This document shows, piece after piece, positions 46,195 to 58,579 of a DNA stretch of 64,000 nucleotides. Both the position numbers and the translations under genes were made by a program. The notes under the pieces are model-generated. The model had not been told where the DNA came from, did not search any database, and was given only the letters and a program-made list of their open reading frames with translations. The DNA comes from Ophiura sarsii (taxonomy: Eukaryota > Echinodermata > Ophiuroidea > Amphilepidida > Ophiuridae). Numbering within the stretch: position 1 is the first letter of the stretch; every line of letters begins with the position of its first letter. The stretch is from assembly GCA_035610835.1 (NCBI GenBank), contig CM069447.1:77451982-77515981 (forward strand), read 5' to 3'.

Positions 46195-46639
46195 CCTGAT
46201 CTTCTTCGTACTCTGTAATACAATCAAATTCGTTATGTGTAACATTCGGAAACAGGTTTCTTTTCGTGGTTTAAAGCTTGGTGTTCATGGTAATAACACA
46301 TCAATTTAAAGCTTGGGTACATGGTAAATAACACCTCTTTTTAGAGTGAAAACATAATCTACACAATTATTAAAATAAAAATCGTTGGCAATGCTTCTTT
46401 CTAGGAGAAACGCATTGTGTAAACAGATTTTATTGAGACACATCATTACCTTTAACACTTTTGAACTTTTTCACTTGACAAAACGAACGCACGTGGTGTC
46501 ATATTATTAATAGTTTTCAATTGACTAAACACGTCATCTTTATAGTCGTTAATACACAATCCAGGTTTCCAAAAGTACTGTCTTGATGAATGCCTCCAAT
46601 CTGTACAACTCTGTACGAGTATGATATGATGTCACATAC

Positions 46640-46984
46640 CTTCATATTCAATCTCACGTATGTTAAAATCGCCTTTAATCTTTAAGAATACAGATTGCTC
46701 CAAAACATTACTCTGGGCCTCTGCCAATTTTGCAAGTAGCAATTCTGAGTCTTCGTAATCTGGTGCATTCTTGAACGCATCATACCAATGACGATCCTTA
46801 CATTCCATCAACTTGTAAAGAAGAAGATCAACTGCTTTTCCGTAATTGTAGGTTTTCTCATCCGCACTTCTCAATATGTCATCAATGTCATCTCTAGATA
46901 GATAGTACATTTTCTAAACGTTTGGCCACCTCGATGGGATTCATACGGTTACGCAATGTATCATGGATGCTAGAAACCGTTGCT
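46640..46984 (-). pseudogene. CARD-like exon with a 4-bp frame-breaking duplication, copy B
   Basis: Same exon as 3106-3450, with identical donor AAG|GTATGT, acceptor TTGTTCATAG and doubled GATA. One silent-looking substitution (plus-strand T instead of G near 46746) was noticed. If the two blocks are alleles this is one locus; if not, two paralogous exons share the frame break. Confidence 0.6.
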
Positions 46985-47668
46985 CTATGAACAAGCAAGG
47001 TACAACTGTGTTTACAAAACGTGTGAATTGTTAATTATCGGTCGGTCGGGTTCTTCGTTCTCTTCCCTTCAAAATAACCGTAAACAATCTCAAAATCTAT
47101 ATATAAAACAAACATGTTGGGTGTCGCTATTCATTTGCAAGTGATTAATAAATGGTGCAGGTTATGAGGCAAGAAAAAGGTCAGTATCCCCTCACGGTAA
47201 AATGTTAGAACAGGATCACAAGAGATGAAAATGCCATTGGTTTCAATTAAACAACTTTCTTTAAAAAAAAATCGAGCGCAGAGGTTACTAGAGAATACAG
47301 GTGTACACATTCTAGATTTTGTAAGGCAAATCATGATGATACCAACTAAGCATGTGCATTCCTTAACGTCCGGTATCCAAAGGTCACGATGATTTATTGG
47401 TCTTGGTTTCATTATACTATTAGATGATGATCTATTATAAACAAGCGTATTTATTTCGTAGCTACGTCTTATTAGTTAGGGAAATAGGTATCGGCCTTAC
47501 ACCTCCAGGAGTATCTTCCCTACATCTTTAAAAGTGTGTAGTCTAACACCTCCCAAAGTATCTACCTTACACCCAAAGAATCTTAAAAACACTTCCCAAA
47601 ATATTTACCTACACCTCGAACAGTATCTGCCCTACACCTCTCAAATCGCAGGGGCGTACCGACCGGGA

Positions 47669-47712
47669 GGGGGGGGGGGAAGTTGCCCCCCCCCCCCCCC
47701 CCCCCCCCCCCC
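47669..47712. repeat. Adjacent poly-G and poly-C tracts, copy B
   Basis: Shorter G run and longer C run than at 4126-4165. Confidence 0.8.
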
Positions 47713-47889
47713 TGGCTCCAATTACCGGGACGCTAAAATCGCAATACCGGGACGCTAAATTCGCATAACATAAAAATAAATATGGCCTAGTCCGAAAACA
47801 CTGATTGGGCATTATTTGTTGACTGTTGTGGTTTTTGGACTGCGAAATGTTGTAACCGTGCGTAATTTTGTGACCGTGCGAAATTTTTG

Positions 47890-47892
<3 letters not shown>

Positions 47893-47941
<49 letters not shown>

Positions 47942-47952
47942 ACACACACACA
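47893..47952. repeat. Poly-C (about 35) followed by (CA)n, copy B
   Basis: Same position in the block as 4346-4424 with about 19 fewer C. Confidence 0.9.
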
Positions 47953-48630
47953 ATTACGTGAAATTAAGGAGATGATTGACTGGGAAAAAATTTGGGGTAA
48001 CCTTTTACGAAAATTTACGCCACTGTCGGGACGACACTAGTCTGCCCCCTGGCTCACATGCCGCGGTACGCGCTTGCCAAATCGTATACCCAAATCATCT
48101 ACCATATACGTCCCGAAACATCTACTCTACATATCCAACAGTACCTACCCTAGACCTCCAAAATGATCTACTCAACCTCTCTTAATTACCTCGGTCTCAT
48201 TATACGATAGATGATGCGAATTATTATGGTTGTATTGATAATAATGACCATAACTCTAATATACGAGCGTACTCATTTCGCAGCTACGTGTTATATTGAG
48301 AAAAAAATAAGTATCTGCTACACCTCCAAAAGTAACTACCATACACCCCCAAAGAATCTAAACAATTCCTAGTAAAATCAAAATCAAAATCAAAATCAAG
48401 CAAACATAAGAAAAATATATAAATTTAATTTTAACACATATATAAATATGAAGACACCAAATTATGTGTAATGCGCTTGATTGATTTGATGATTTGTTTA
48501 CTCAAACATAGTTTAAGATGCAACACTTATATGAACATATCGAACTTGGATGATTTAATTAATTATAGTTGAAATGTAAGTAAGAAGAATATACATGTTA
48601 AGCTTTGAAACATCATTGCATGGTCACTAC

Positions 48631-48663
48631 TTAGGGTTAGGGTTAGGGTTAGGGTTAGGGTTA
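48631..48663 (+). repeat. Interstitial telomeric repeat (TTAGGG)5, copy B
   Basis: Identical in unit number and flanks to 5102-5134. Confidence 0.9.
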
Positions 48664-49019
48664 GAATTAGGTTACATAACCCTATTAAAACCTTGCTCTC
48701 TTGGTAACCGTCTTACTTGTTATGAACATGTCTATAGCATCACAGATGATATTGGTGACATTGGAGCAAGCAATTCCAAGAGCATTCTTCTGGAATACAC
48801 CTTGACCAGTTTGCTAAAGCAAGGTGACCTCTCATTTCCATAAAAAGAATGAAAAATGAAAATAGTATGGGTTTTGATTGTTTTGATTGCACTTGGATGA
48901 CAAACAAGACTGGCGAGGTTTGTTTTGTAATCAAAAATCTAGTCTCATGCCTTCGTAATTGAATTGATCAACACATTGATTGTGGTTTATCCTTGGTGTA
49001 AGACGACACAAAACTTCGT

Positions 49020-49344
49020 GGCTTACTGGCGCCACAGCGAAACAGGGAAACAATTGGGTGTCGTCGGAGCCGCCACAGTGGGATATCGGAACAGGAAATG
49101 TACAAGGTGAAAAAGGAAATATATGTGGAATACAAACTGCTTTATAGCAGTAGGAAAACATGGTTTGCCGGTGCCACAGTGAAACAGGAGAGAAATTGGG
49201 TGGCATCGGAGCCACCACAGTGGAACAGCGGAACAGGAATATTTTGAGTTAAAAAGTGAATGTCGGTACATACCGCTTCCTCGCGCCACAGCGGCCCCAG
49301 ATGAAACCCAATATTTCCCTGTTCCGCTGTGGCGCTAGTAAGCC
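49020..49344. mobile_element. Foldback element with GGCTTACT-GCGCCACAG termini, copy B
   Basis: Duplicate of 5491-5815 with the same inverted ends. Confidence 0.6.
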
Positions 49345-49357
49345 ATGGTTTCCTACA

Positions 49358-49795
49358 TACACCTAGCACAAACAAAAACCTGGCCAGGTGGTTTGATGTT
49401 GGCTAATTCAAAATAGATCATCGATACAAAAAACTGAGATATACATTAAATGAGCAAATTTCTTCTCCGCAGTTTGATATCTCATTCAAAAAAATATAAT
49501 TGATACTTATGGCGATTTCAATGACCGCGCCATAACAACAGCAAAGTTGCATAATAAATGATTTTCTATGGCATATATGGGATATGCAGTGAAAATGTGT
49601 GTGTTAAGACTCACAGCTAATCAGCAAAAGACGTTTAATCTTCACAGCTAGTCATCCTTTATACCTCAATCACTCCAGACCGACTCATCCAGATACCTAG
49701 GTGGCTGGTTCAGATCACACATAGCACACAGTTATGGCAGTAATCACAAACAAATCAATGATATCCCATAAAAACAATATCTATTGCAACTTCAA
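49358..49795. mobile_element. Incomplete copy of the 51281-52023 TIR element, copy B
   Basis: Matches 5829-6285 except around 49570, where the two copies carry different short sequences (ATGGCATATATGGGATATG here). Confidence 0.5.
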
Positions 49796-50347
49796 GTATC
49801 TAGGATCATCACTACCATTCATTACATGACTGAAATTGCCGGAAAGCTCGTGGACAGCTCAGACATGGGCTGCATACAACAACACTTGACACAATCTGAA
49901 AGGCAAAACTGGATAGAAACATCAACATCAAGTTTTTCAGGGAATGTGTAGACATTATCCTTCTATAATGCCTCCGACACCTTAACGGTAACTCAGAGGT
50001 TTGAGGATAGAACTGATGAATGCTATACACAGCTACTTACCATCAGCTGGCGAGACCACGAACAAACCCAGAAGCAATACACAGGGTGTCTATGGAAACA
50101 CATATTCAAGCTGAGATGTTTGTTTTATTCTTCAAGGCATTTATTTAGGTCCATACTTATCATCGTAGTGCATGCTGTTAGCCTCATAATAATATATAAT
50201 ATGAAACAATTAATTATTGTTTACCGACAGTTCTGCTTATTAATTAATTAAGAGATAACACGCGACGACGTAGTCTCCTTCCCAACCTTATTGTAATTTA
50301 CTAATTTGGTAATGACTGTATTCTATGTTTGGATATGAATAGGGGAC

Positions 50348-51126
50348 GAGGATGGCATCATATGAGATTATTGCCAGATCATGAGCACCTTCGATGCAAG
50401 TTAACGATCGATATATATTGTTATGCATATTTAGAATTAACGTCAACGTTGCAACCTGTGGAGGAGTAGCTTCATGCGTATATTGGTGATACAGTACAAC
50501 AATAGACCATGTGTACATATAAAGCGCTATTTCATTTAGATCACGGCGCTGGCAGCAAACAAACAAAACAAAAAGGTACAATCCACAATCAAATCAAAAT
50601 GTGATAGTACAAGCCTACGTAACACCCTATCTGCCCATTGTTGAGATTTTGTTCAGTATAGCGCACTCTATCAGACCGTCTCCCGGAAGTTAAGCGTAAA
50701 CTGTCAATCATTCGTTGTGAATGAATGTTCATTCATGACTATTCATGACCTCACACGATGTGATCGTCGCGATCCGGCGTCCTTCCCAATTGATCTGATT
50801 ACAATATTCATAAAATGCAAATCACGCCACGCCCCTCCTCTGTGACTCAGACGAAGCCATCAACAATTTAAAAATCGTATTTTGTTCCACGTACAAATTA
50901 AATTTCAAATAACCAATTCTGAATGTTTCGTGTCATATAAGAACTAAATTCTGCTATCATCAAAGCAAATCAGTTCTACTCTAAATCACAATCAGCTTTT
51001 TTACCATTGATGTACTATTTCTGTGCCACAAATCATGTTTTGAGCCGATGAAATTCACCACGTCTTAGGTCGTCTGGTTACCGTGATAGTGCGCCCCTCT
51101 AAAACCGTCAATTTAAGCATAGTAAA

Positions 51127-51163
<37 letters not shown>

Positions 51164-51280
51164 GGTGGTGCTTTGCCTTCGAGATACTTGTCCCATAGTT
51201 ATATAGGCCTAGTCTCTGGATAGTATTATTATATATTGGTCCTTTCTTTGTTGTGTGGCATGAACCGTATACTGATAATA
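50348..51280. other. Unique sequence downstream of copy B with a 35-base poly-G
   Basis: This is the sequence absent from copy A because of the gap. No gene recognised. Poly-G runs from 51128 to 51162. Between about 50640 and 51080 base composition is more GC-rich (for example GATCGTCGCGATCCGGCG near 50762), which could mark a regulatory region, but no exon was found beside it. Confidence 0.45.
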
Positions 51281-52023
51281 TACACTTACCACAAACAGTC
51301 CCTGACCAGGTGCTTTGATGTTGACTTATCCGAAATCAATAATCAAAAAATCTGAGATATACATTTCATGAGCAAATTTCTTTTCCGTAGTTTAATACCT
51401 CATTCATAAAAAAACGAGTGGATATTATGTTATGATTGTTTAATCGACCAACACTACCAAAACAATTCTAGCACTAAAATTGTATTTCAATGGAATATCC
51501 TTGCTTAGCGTGTGATTACGCATTGCAAATGTGTGTACCGAAATCAATAATCGATAACAACAATCTGAGATATACATTTCATGAGCAATTTTTTTCTTCG
51601 TAGATTGATACCTCATTCATATAAAAGAGTGGATATTGTTGATGTTATGATTGTTTAATCGACCACAACTACCAAAACAATTATTACACTAACATTTGGT
51701 TTCAATGGGATATCCTTGCTTAGCTAGTGTGTGATTACTCATTGCCAATGTGTGTACAAACTCCCTGTCGATGCCTGTTACCCATTCATCTCCATACCTG
51801 ACTGGTTGAGATAGCACACAGTGGACAATACAAATCAAATATATCCCATAGGAAACCAATTCTAGTGCAACTTTGTTGTCGTTACTTGTGGTTATTGAAT
51901 TATTATAAATGAGGTATCAAACTACGGAAAGGAAATTGGCCCATTTAATGTATATCTCAGATTTTTGGTACCGATTATTGATTTTGGATTAGCCAACATC
52001 AGGGACTTTTTGTGCTAGGTGTA
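51281..52023. mobile_element. ~743-bp TIR element with internal ~230-bp tandem repeat
   Basis: Left TACACTTACCACAAACAGTC and, complemented from the right, TACACCTAGCACAAAAAGTC start inverted repeats that continue for well over 100 bases (TTTGATGTTG, AATCAATAATC, CTGAGATATACATT, CCGTAGTTTGATACCTCATT). Within the left half a unit of about 230 bp is repeated in tandem (CTGAGATATACATTTCATGA near 51350 and 51573; GTTATGATTGTTTAATCGAC near 51429 and 51643). No coding sequence; non-autonomous. Related partial copies are at 5829-6285 and 49358-49795. Confidence 0.65.
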
Positions 52024-52195
52024 GTATAACAATGTCAAAGCGTTAATGTTATACTTGATAAATACAACATATTCAATAGACTATTCAAGTGGAAAACTTT
52101 CACAGACTAGAAGCTTATTATAACTTGTTTTTGATGTTCATAGCCCTATCACTAGTTATAATAATATCAAACTGAAATCTGCTCTAGGGATAGTA

Positions 52196-53294
52196 CAGGC
52201 TGTCCCATGATTAGTACCCATCGATGCCCGAAGTTCATCATTGAAATAAATTAGATTAGATCCGTTTTCATACTGTACCCTCATGTAGATCATGAATATC
52301 GGACTTATCAAACTCAAGATACACGCCATCATTTAAGACATGGTATATTTCACCTTTTTGACAAAGTGCTAAAAATTAAAAGTGTGTGTTATTACAGCTT
52401 ATTTGAAAGAAACTCGTGTATTATAATAATTTCTTGTCTACTAATATACTCTTGTGTTTCTTTCTGTTGTAACTTTTATTATTCATGGTTGTTCAAATCA
52501 TTACTTATTAATTAATAATTATTAATTTGAAGGGTAAGTTCGTCACACTTGCGTGACCCCATGCATTGTTTTATTTGACAAGTGTTTAGGGATTTCTAAA
52601 TAACTGATGATGTGGTATTTGGTGAATTATAGCAAAGGCTTAGATTTAATATTCACATTGGAGAATAGATTTGGTAAAGTTAGACAGTAAGAGACTGTAT
52701 TATTGTTACCAAGGTTTGCAAGAAATTGCATCCATAATAAAACAAAATAGTCTGAGAATCTGCTAATTACCAATCAGCCCTTTTATGGCAAAAGAATGTA
52801 TCTTATATGTAGTTTCCTAATGATATACTTCTTTTTAACATGGATTATGTTGACTTGGTTCAATAACCCTCACTTAGGAAAAGGTTGCAACTTGTAAGGA
52901 CAATAAAAGTAATATAATGCCTTTTACCACTACTTGATTTATGGAGAAAAAAGCTAACTTTGATCATGTTAAAAGGAAGTATATCATTATGAATGTACAT
53001 ATAAGATACATGCTTTTGCCATAAAAGGGCTGCAATGACCACGTCTTCCCTCAAGTTTGGCTTCAAAACCATATAGAAACAAATATTGGGGTCGTTCATG
53101 CGGGACGATCCATTTTTACTTTTCAAATTGAATCAAAATGAAGGATTATAGATCCATGATTTGAACAACCATATGATACAACAACAGTTTAAAATAGAAA
53201 GGAACGAAATATATTAGAAGACAAGAGATTAAGAGAATGTATGAGTTTCTTTCGAACAAGCTGTTTACACACACAATATTTCGGGGACAACCTG
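52196..53294. mobile_element. Possible 1.1-kb TA-flanked TIR element
   Basis: The left CAGGCTGTCCC and the complemented right CAGGTTGTCCC are short inverted ends flanked by TA on both sides. The left 130 bp resemble 54538-54690 (CCGTCCC..ATGATTAGTACCCATC), supporting a repeat family. Termini are short, so boundaries are tentative. No transposase frame was seen. Confidence 0.4.
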
Positions 53295-53544
53295 TATATC
53301 GTAACTTTTTTAGACATATATTTTGATTAAACAAGCACTGAAATAGAACTAGTTTGTATAACAAATTGTATTTCACGGTTTGAATTTCTTAATTAACGCA
53401 ACCACTTTTAAAGTCGCACTTTGGGATCGTAGTTCCACCCAAGAAGCAGCGTACCCAACACTCATTGAGCCCTTAGCATAGGAAAATTATTTTTGGTAAC
53501 ATTGTGAATATGTTTTAGAACCAGTAAGTCAAAACAGTTGGTTT

Positions 53545-53569
53545 GGGGGGGGGGGGGGGGGGGGGGGGG
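53545..53569. repeat. Poly-G tract
   Basis: About 25 G, followed by a GGGG-rich segment and GTAACCCCCTG. Confidence 0.95.
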
Positions 53570-53849
53570 TCCTGGGGACAGGGGGTGCACGGTAACCCCC
53601 TGTATATACCCGACTAATAATGTGTTATTGTTTTAGAAAATATTAAAAAAATAATATATAGAAACACTATGTTTTTCAGTATCCAGACATATTTTCCCAG
53701 CTAAGTTTGAATAGTTTTTGATAGCCAATGTGTCATGCTATGAGACTACAATCAGGTTATTTTAATCCACTGCTGGGATAAATTCCTGCAAGCGATTGAA
53801 GATAGCCCCATTTTTACATAAACAATCAAGATATTTGAGGTAAGTGGGA

Positions 53850-53871
53850 CCCCCCCCCCCCCCCCCCCCCC
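53850..53871. repeat. Poly-C tract
   Basis: About 22 C, 280 bp after the preceding poly-G; the two could pair. Confidence 0.95.
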
Positions 53872-54537
53872 ATGGTGAGGAAGAAGGAGTTAAGTGAATT
53901 TGTTTTGATTTTCACAATACTAAACCTATGTACTTACAATATTTTTATCTTGATTAAAAAATAATTTGACAATAGACATCAAGATTACAAGTATGAACAT
54001 TATGCAAAAATGGGCAATTATATGTAATTTTGGGAGATTTTGGGGCTTAAAAGGGGCTAAAACTTGATGGGGCAAAAAATCCAAGCTATAGGGGCCAGAT
54101 TTTTCAAACCTTGTCAGCATGAATATTTCATCAAGTATATATACTAAACCAAAAATGAGCAAAATCCGACAACATTCATGTTCCGCCCACCGTTTGGTTT
54201 TCTCAGGCACGCACTCTTAATTTAAGCATACAATATTGATTTCTATGCTAAAAGTTTGCCCAATCCGATTTCTAAACGATTTACTATTACTCGTTATAAC
54301 TCAAATTCGATTATAATTCAATATTTGTTTTAACAAAGGCAGTTATAACGACAAAATAACATTCATCTGGTAGTTAACACGTTTAACACTTATCACACAT
54401 TGCATGATTTTAATATTAGGTTAAGTATGAAACTGCAATTACATAAATGTGTCAAGTATTAACATTGATAATTATGCCATCGTAAATCGCGTTATAATAT
54501 ATATATATATATATTGTGTACGTAGAATAGCGCAGTA

Positions 54538-54690
54538 TATAGGCCGTCCCAAAATGATTAGTACCCATCAATGCAAAAATATCATTACTTTTCTAATATA
54601 TACATCAGTGATATTAGGTTTGTTCATTTAAACCACACTTTAAAAATTGTTACCTTTCATTAGAATTTTAGATCATAATAATACATGGAC
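54538..54690. mobile_element. Fragment related to the left end of 52196-53294
   Basis: GGCCGTCCCAAAATGATTAG then TACCCATC matches GGCTGTCCCATGATTAGTAC at 52198, with partial similarity through ATCATGAATATCGGACTTAT-type sequence near 54672. No matching right end. Confidence 0.35.
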
Positions 54691-54814
54691 TTATTAAACC
54701 CCTTACGATGTAAACAGCCTCAGGGCGCTGTACAGAAACATCTTAACAACTACAAAAGGGCATATGCTGAAATATATACAGGGTGAGTCAGAATATTCAG
54801 GTCCAGATTTTTAA

Positions 54815-55041
54815 ACCACACACAGAAAACACTATGTAAAAAATTATGTAAATATAGAACTCCATAATTATTATGTAAGAGTTTACATAAAACATGTAAT
54901 ATATACCCACGCTTGTGTAAATTCCTATGCAAAAGCTTAACACAACTGTTTACATAGTATTATGGAGTTCTATTTTTACACAGATTGTGTATTTTTTACA
55001 TAATTTGTGTAATTTTTTTACATAGTGTTTTCTGTGTGCAG
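54815..55041. mobile_element. 227-bp MITE flanked by TTAA
   Basis: CACACAGAAAACACTATGTA and its complement near the right end form inverted repeats of about 30 bp, offset 3-4 bases from TTAA at 54811-54814 and 55042-55045. Internal blocks AACTCCATAAT and ATTATGGAGTT also pair, so most of the element folds back. TTAA duplication is the mark of piggyBac-type insertion, but the terminus does not start CCC as piggyBac usually does. Confidence 0.65.
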
Positions 55042-55045
55042 TTAA

Positions 55046-56440
55046 AATGTAAAAATTAATATAGTGAATATGTTGCCAAGTAAGATGACATTATTAGCTA
55101 TAACCTACATTTTATTTATTTTCAAATTGATTATTCGAAAGGGGAGATATGGGCATTTCCCCAAATTATTTAAATATGTTATCTGAACTTAAATCAAACT
55201 TTTCTAAGGGACCCCTATGTATAACGCGTCATAAGTCAATCAAAGGCGTGTTGATATGCGCAGCATTTACAATAGAAAAATAGTTTCTATTGTATTTGCG
55301 GTTTTGCTTTTGAATGGGTCTAGTTCAGAAACATATCCAAACAGGTGTGAGTAACAAATGAATCTTTTGCATGATGCAAGTGACATTCATAATTATATTT
55401 AAAAAACCTAGATCAACATGGTTCGTGGATATACCATTCAGCAGAGAATATTTATTTTTATCTCTTTACATAAATACAAGAAGTATTCTGCAAGTCAAAC
55501 GGAGCTTCTGTTTATGTTTCCAAGTGTTTAAAGGATTCCGTCAAAATGTTGCAATCAAATTTAATGACTATGAAAGTGTTTTGGTCTATCTATTAAATTT
55601 TGTTTTTATTTATATATACAATTTCAGCAGTTATACAGTTTGGATCCACCAACTTCAAACATTTTGGATTTCGCGCTTTTCGTAAATATGTTGTAATTCT
55701 GGCAGGGAATATGGCATTGTCTTGAAAACATCACCAAGTGTGAAAAAGTATATCTACTTTTATAAACAACGACAACATTGACCAATTCTTGACAAGAAGA
55801 ATATTTCCTGAGTTTTGAAAACGGGACCTGACTATTTTTACTAACCATCCCACACCCGATAATCAATACAAATATATATACAGAAATCAGACTTATTACA
55901 CTAAAAATGGTTTGATATAAATAAAGGCAAATTTGTCTAATAATCTAACATTTTAAAAATGTTCGTGACGCTTGAGCGATTTCAGGCTGTGTCAGATAAG
56001 TGTTTAAAAGTAGAATTCCGTGACAGCTTAGTGGCTAAGATTACATTTTTGCATTGGTAGATAAAGTTGGTACTTTCTTTCAATTGAAGACAACCACAAC
56101 ACATTATTTTTTTTAATCACAAAGTAAATTGAACGCATATTCTGGTACGACGTTGTTAATATTGATGCTGATAGTGTCAAAATATGATTCATTGGTGATT
56201 GCATTTGTATGGACAATTTCATATCAACATTCTTGAGGTTATGTAGGTCGGAATCCTGCAACCAACAACTTCAGTAGATATCAATCATGATCTTCGAGTC
56301 AAAGGTCAGAAATGGTTCACTATGGGTCAATGACCTAAACAGGGGTCAAAGTTAAGTCATGTTCTGATGTTCATCGGACTTACTGCACCTTATTGTATTT
56401 TGATAAAACTACACAAACTACCTATGCAGGAGTATGAGTC
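55046..56440. other. AT-rich intergenic region
   Basis: Open frames at 55371-55685 and on the minus strand at 55624-55866 and 56028-56261 are AT-rich, lack domains and lack splice context; I do not support them as genes. Confidence 0.4.
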
Positions 56441-56451
56441 GGGCTTGTTGC

Positions 56452-56690
56452 ATCTAATAGGGAGCTTTCGATTTGGACGACGGACGCTTAAGATGACACC
56501 TCGAGTCATGTGCGCATGCGTCGACTTAGCAATCCGTCTGTCGTCCAATTTCTAGGACCTGTCTTCGGGTGATTATTAGGGAGTTTTCGATTTGCCCGAC
56601 GGATGAATCTAGGGCGGTTGAACGACACTTTGAGTCATGTGCGAATGCGTCATGTTGTCATCCGTTGGTCCTCTAAATGCTACAACGCGT
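56452..56690 (+). repeat. Two diverged ~125-bp tandem units, GC-richer
   Basis: TAGGGAGCTTTCGATTTG and TAGGGAGTTTTCGATTTG start the units at about 56457 and 56577; both contain GACGGA, GAGTCATGTGCG and ATGCGTC. They sit just upstream of the candidate exon and raise local GC. Could be a promoter-proximal duplication or a repeat fragment. Confidence 0.6.
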
Positions 56691-56842
56691 AAATGGACTA
56701 ACAACCGTCGTGGGGACGGGGGCCGATACAAGCTTCCAAGAGTTTTCGACCCGATTTTGGGGAAAACGTGTCCGAAAGGTCACTGACCCAAATCTGAGTT
56801 GCCTGTCTCCAGATGAAAATCGACGTGATCGGTCGAAAATGC
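56677..56842 (+). CDS. Candidate first exon of an unknown gene
   Basis: From ATG at 56677, 55 codons (starting MLQRVNGLTTVVGTGADTSF) run to a consensus donor ATGCGAG|GTATGT, where the frame would be cut in a phase 1 position. GC content and CG dinucleotides are higher than in the surrounding 5 kb. No domain recognised, no downstream exon found, and the upstream tandem unit has no clear TATA box. It may be fortuitous. Confidence 0.25.
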
Positions 56843-56903
56843 GAGGTATGTCAAACTATTGTGTTGAGATCATAAGCTTAATTTTCAACAAAATGATATA
56901 GAC

Positions 56904-56977
56904 TTGTTGTTTTGTTGCAAAAAGGCCTGTATCCCGTTTTATTTCAGGACACAGGCCCTTTTGCAACAAAACAACAA
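56904..56977. repeat. 74-bp hairpin, TTGTTGTTTTGTTGCAAAA stem
   Basis: TTGTTGTTTTGTTGCAAAA, GGCCTGT and their complements around a 20-base loop. A third related segment, CCCTTTTGCAACAAA, lies at 57090. Likely a short foldback repeat; a structured RNA cannot be excluded. Confidence 0.65.
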
Positions 56978-57119
56978 TTTCACTGTCTGTTTACAAAGAG
57001 ATGTAGGTCTTTTTGAAAAAAATGACTTTGTTTCCTTGAAACCCTATACATTTCTATATCAAACTCATTTTTGATAAAAATGCACCATAGCCCTTTTGCA
57101 ACAAAGCTCTTCAATTACT

Positions 57120-57480
57120 GTACACCTATACTGTATAATATTTGACATTATAATATCGTTAGTAACACCACAAGTCTACACTATAATACAATACACTATT
57201 AAACCTATATTGTATAATCAATATTCGACATTATACTGTCGTAACACCACTATATTTACAATACACTATTAAACCTATACTGTTTAATCACTAGTCGACA
57301 TTATACTGTCGTAACACCACACTATATTCAATACACTATTAAACCTGCATTGTATAATCACTATTCGACACTATACTGTCGTAACATCTCAATATATGCA
57401 ATACACGATTAAACCTATATTGTATAATCACTATTCTATTATAATGTCGTAACACCCCAATACATACAATGCACTACGTA
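57120..57480 (+). repeat. 70-bp tandem repeat, about 5 diverged copies
   Basis: ACACTATTAAACC starts at about 57193, 57263, 57333 and (ACACGATT) 57403, exactly 70 apart; each unit has TGTATAATCA, ATTCGACATTATA and TGTCGTAACACC. Confidence 0.9.
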
Positions 57481-57810
57481 TTAGACACAAACAATCAATG
57501 CTCTGAGATAATTATTATAATTTCATATAATATGTATACATGTTTAAAATAGTAATAATGTGAGTGCTCTCTCCATGCCTTAACTCAAGAGTCAAATAAA
57601 ACATATTGACACATATATTATTTGCATCAGTAATAATTTCCAGAGATATTGCCAAACATTTCTGTTATTTCAGAGTATCAACTCCATGCAGGACAACTTG
57701 CACGCAACGAACATGCAACGCACGGGCTGTAAATAGATACATTGATCAAATCAAGGCAAAAGTGTTCTGATTACGCCTTTTTATATCGGTCCACAATTTT
57801 ACCAATGAAG

Positions 57811-58485
57811 TACACAGAATGTGTCGAAAAAGGGGCCAATGTGAAACATGATTTTTTTTTTGACCATGAAAAATATTTCAAAATATATTCGCGAAATAAT
57901 AAAACACAATAATGTTCAGCAATATGTTATGTACCATGATATGTTTTCTATCTATTGTAGAGCTTCCGTTATCAAAGTATGGCAACTCTACTCTGGCATG
58001 TTCAAATTCAGATATGGCCACTGTTTACGTGAAGAGAGCTCTTTTATTAGAATCGTCATTCAGTGTGTAATGGAACACAATCGGTAACATCAATACTAAT
58101 CAACTTACTAAAAGTATAGCGAGTTGAATTTGACCAGACAAATATATATATTTTCATCCATATTATCGATGACATACCATACATTGTTTGAATTTTAGTC
58201 TGTATTTAAAACAATGCATTGACATTAGTCTGTAATCACAGGAATCACAAAGGCAGGGATATTTAAACTTGAAAATCATTTTCTTGTTCAAATTGGCAAT
58301 AGTGGGATTCGCACTCTTGTTACTGAATTTATCATATCTCGGTAGTTAGATGGTGAAATTCAATGGATAACGTGTATTCGACAACTAATAGGGGTTACCA
58401 CTGGTGTTTTCCTTAAACAAGAAGACATGCAATATAATTCTATTCATTTTTTTAACTCATGGGACACCTTTTGACAAACTCTGTA
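57811..58485. mobile_element. Old inverted relative of the MITE at 163-738
   Basis: Reading the complement gives TACAGAGTTTGTCAAAAG, then TGTCCCATGAGTTA, ACCGAGATATGATAAATTCA and GTAACAAGAGTGCGAA, in the same order as TACCATGAGTTA, ACTGAGATATGATCAATTCA and GTAACAAGAGTGCGAA in 163-738. The other end (AAAAGGGGCCAATGTGAAAC) matches as well. It is strongly diverged, so old. Confidence 0.7.
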
Positions 58486-58579
58486 TTTGTTATATCCATA
58501 CAAAATAGAGCAGATATGTTTTTTTAAATAACTTGTTTAACAGAAGCATGTAGACTGATATTGGGTTCGATCATGATTT

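Larger units (their letters stand above)
43397..50347. repeat. Large duplication, copy B (partner 1-6830)
   Basis: Collinear with copy A over its full length and continuous with unique sequence on both sides within the window. It is 121 bp longer in net, mainly because of the 150-bp segment at 46045-46194, offset by a shorter poly-C (47893-47927) and the loss of 13 bases near 44636. Confidence 0.95.

Noticed and set aside
50640..50720. 5S rRNA-like phrase (CTCCCGGAAGTTAAGC)
   Set aside because: Only about 16 bases resemble 5S rRNA; the rest of the gene, including the internal control region, is missing.
53926..54210. 94-codon minus-strand frame
   Set aside because: Hydrophobic AT-rich chance frame without domain or splice support.
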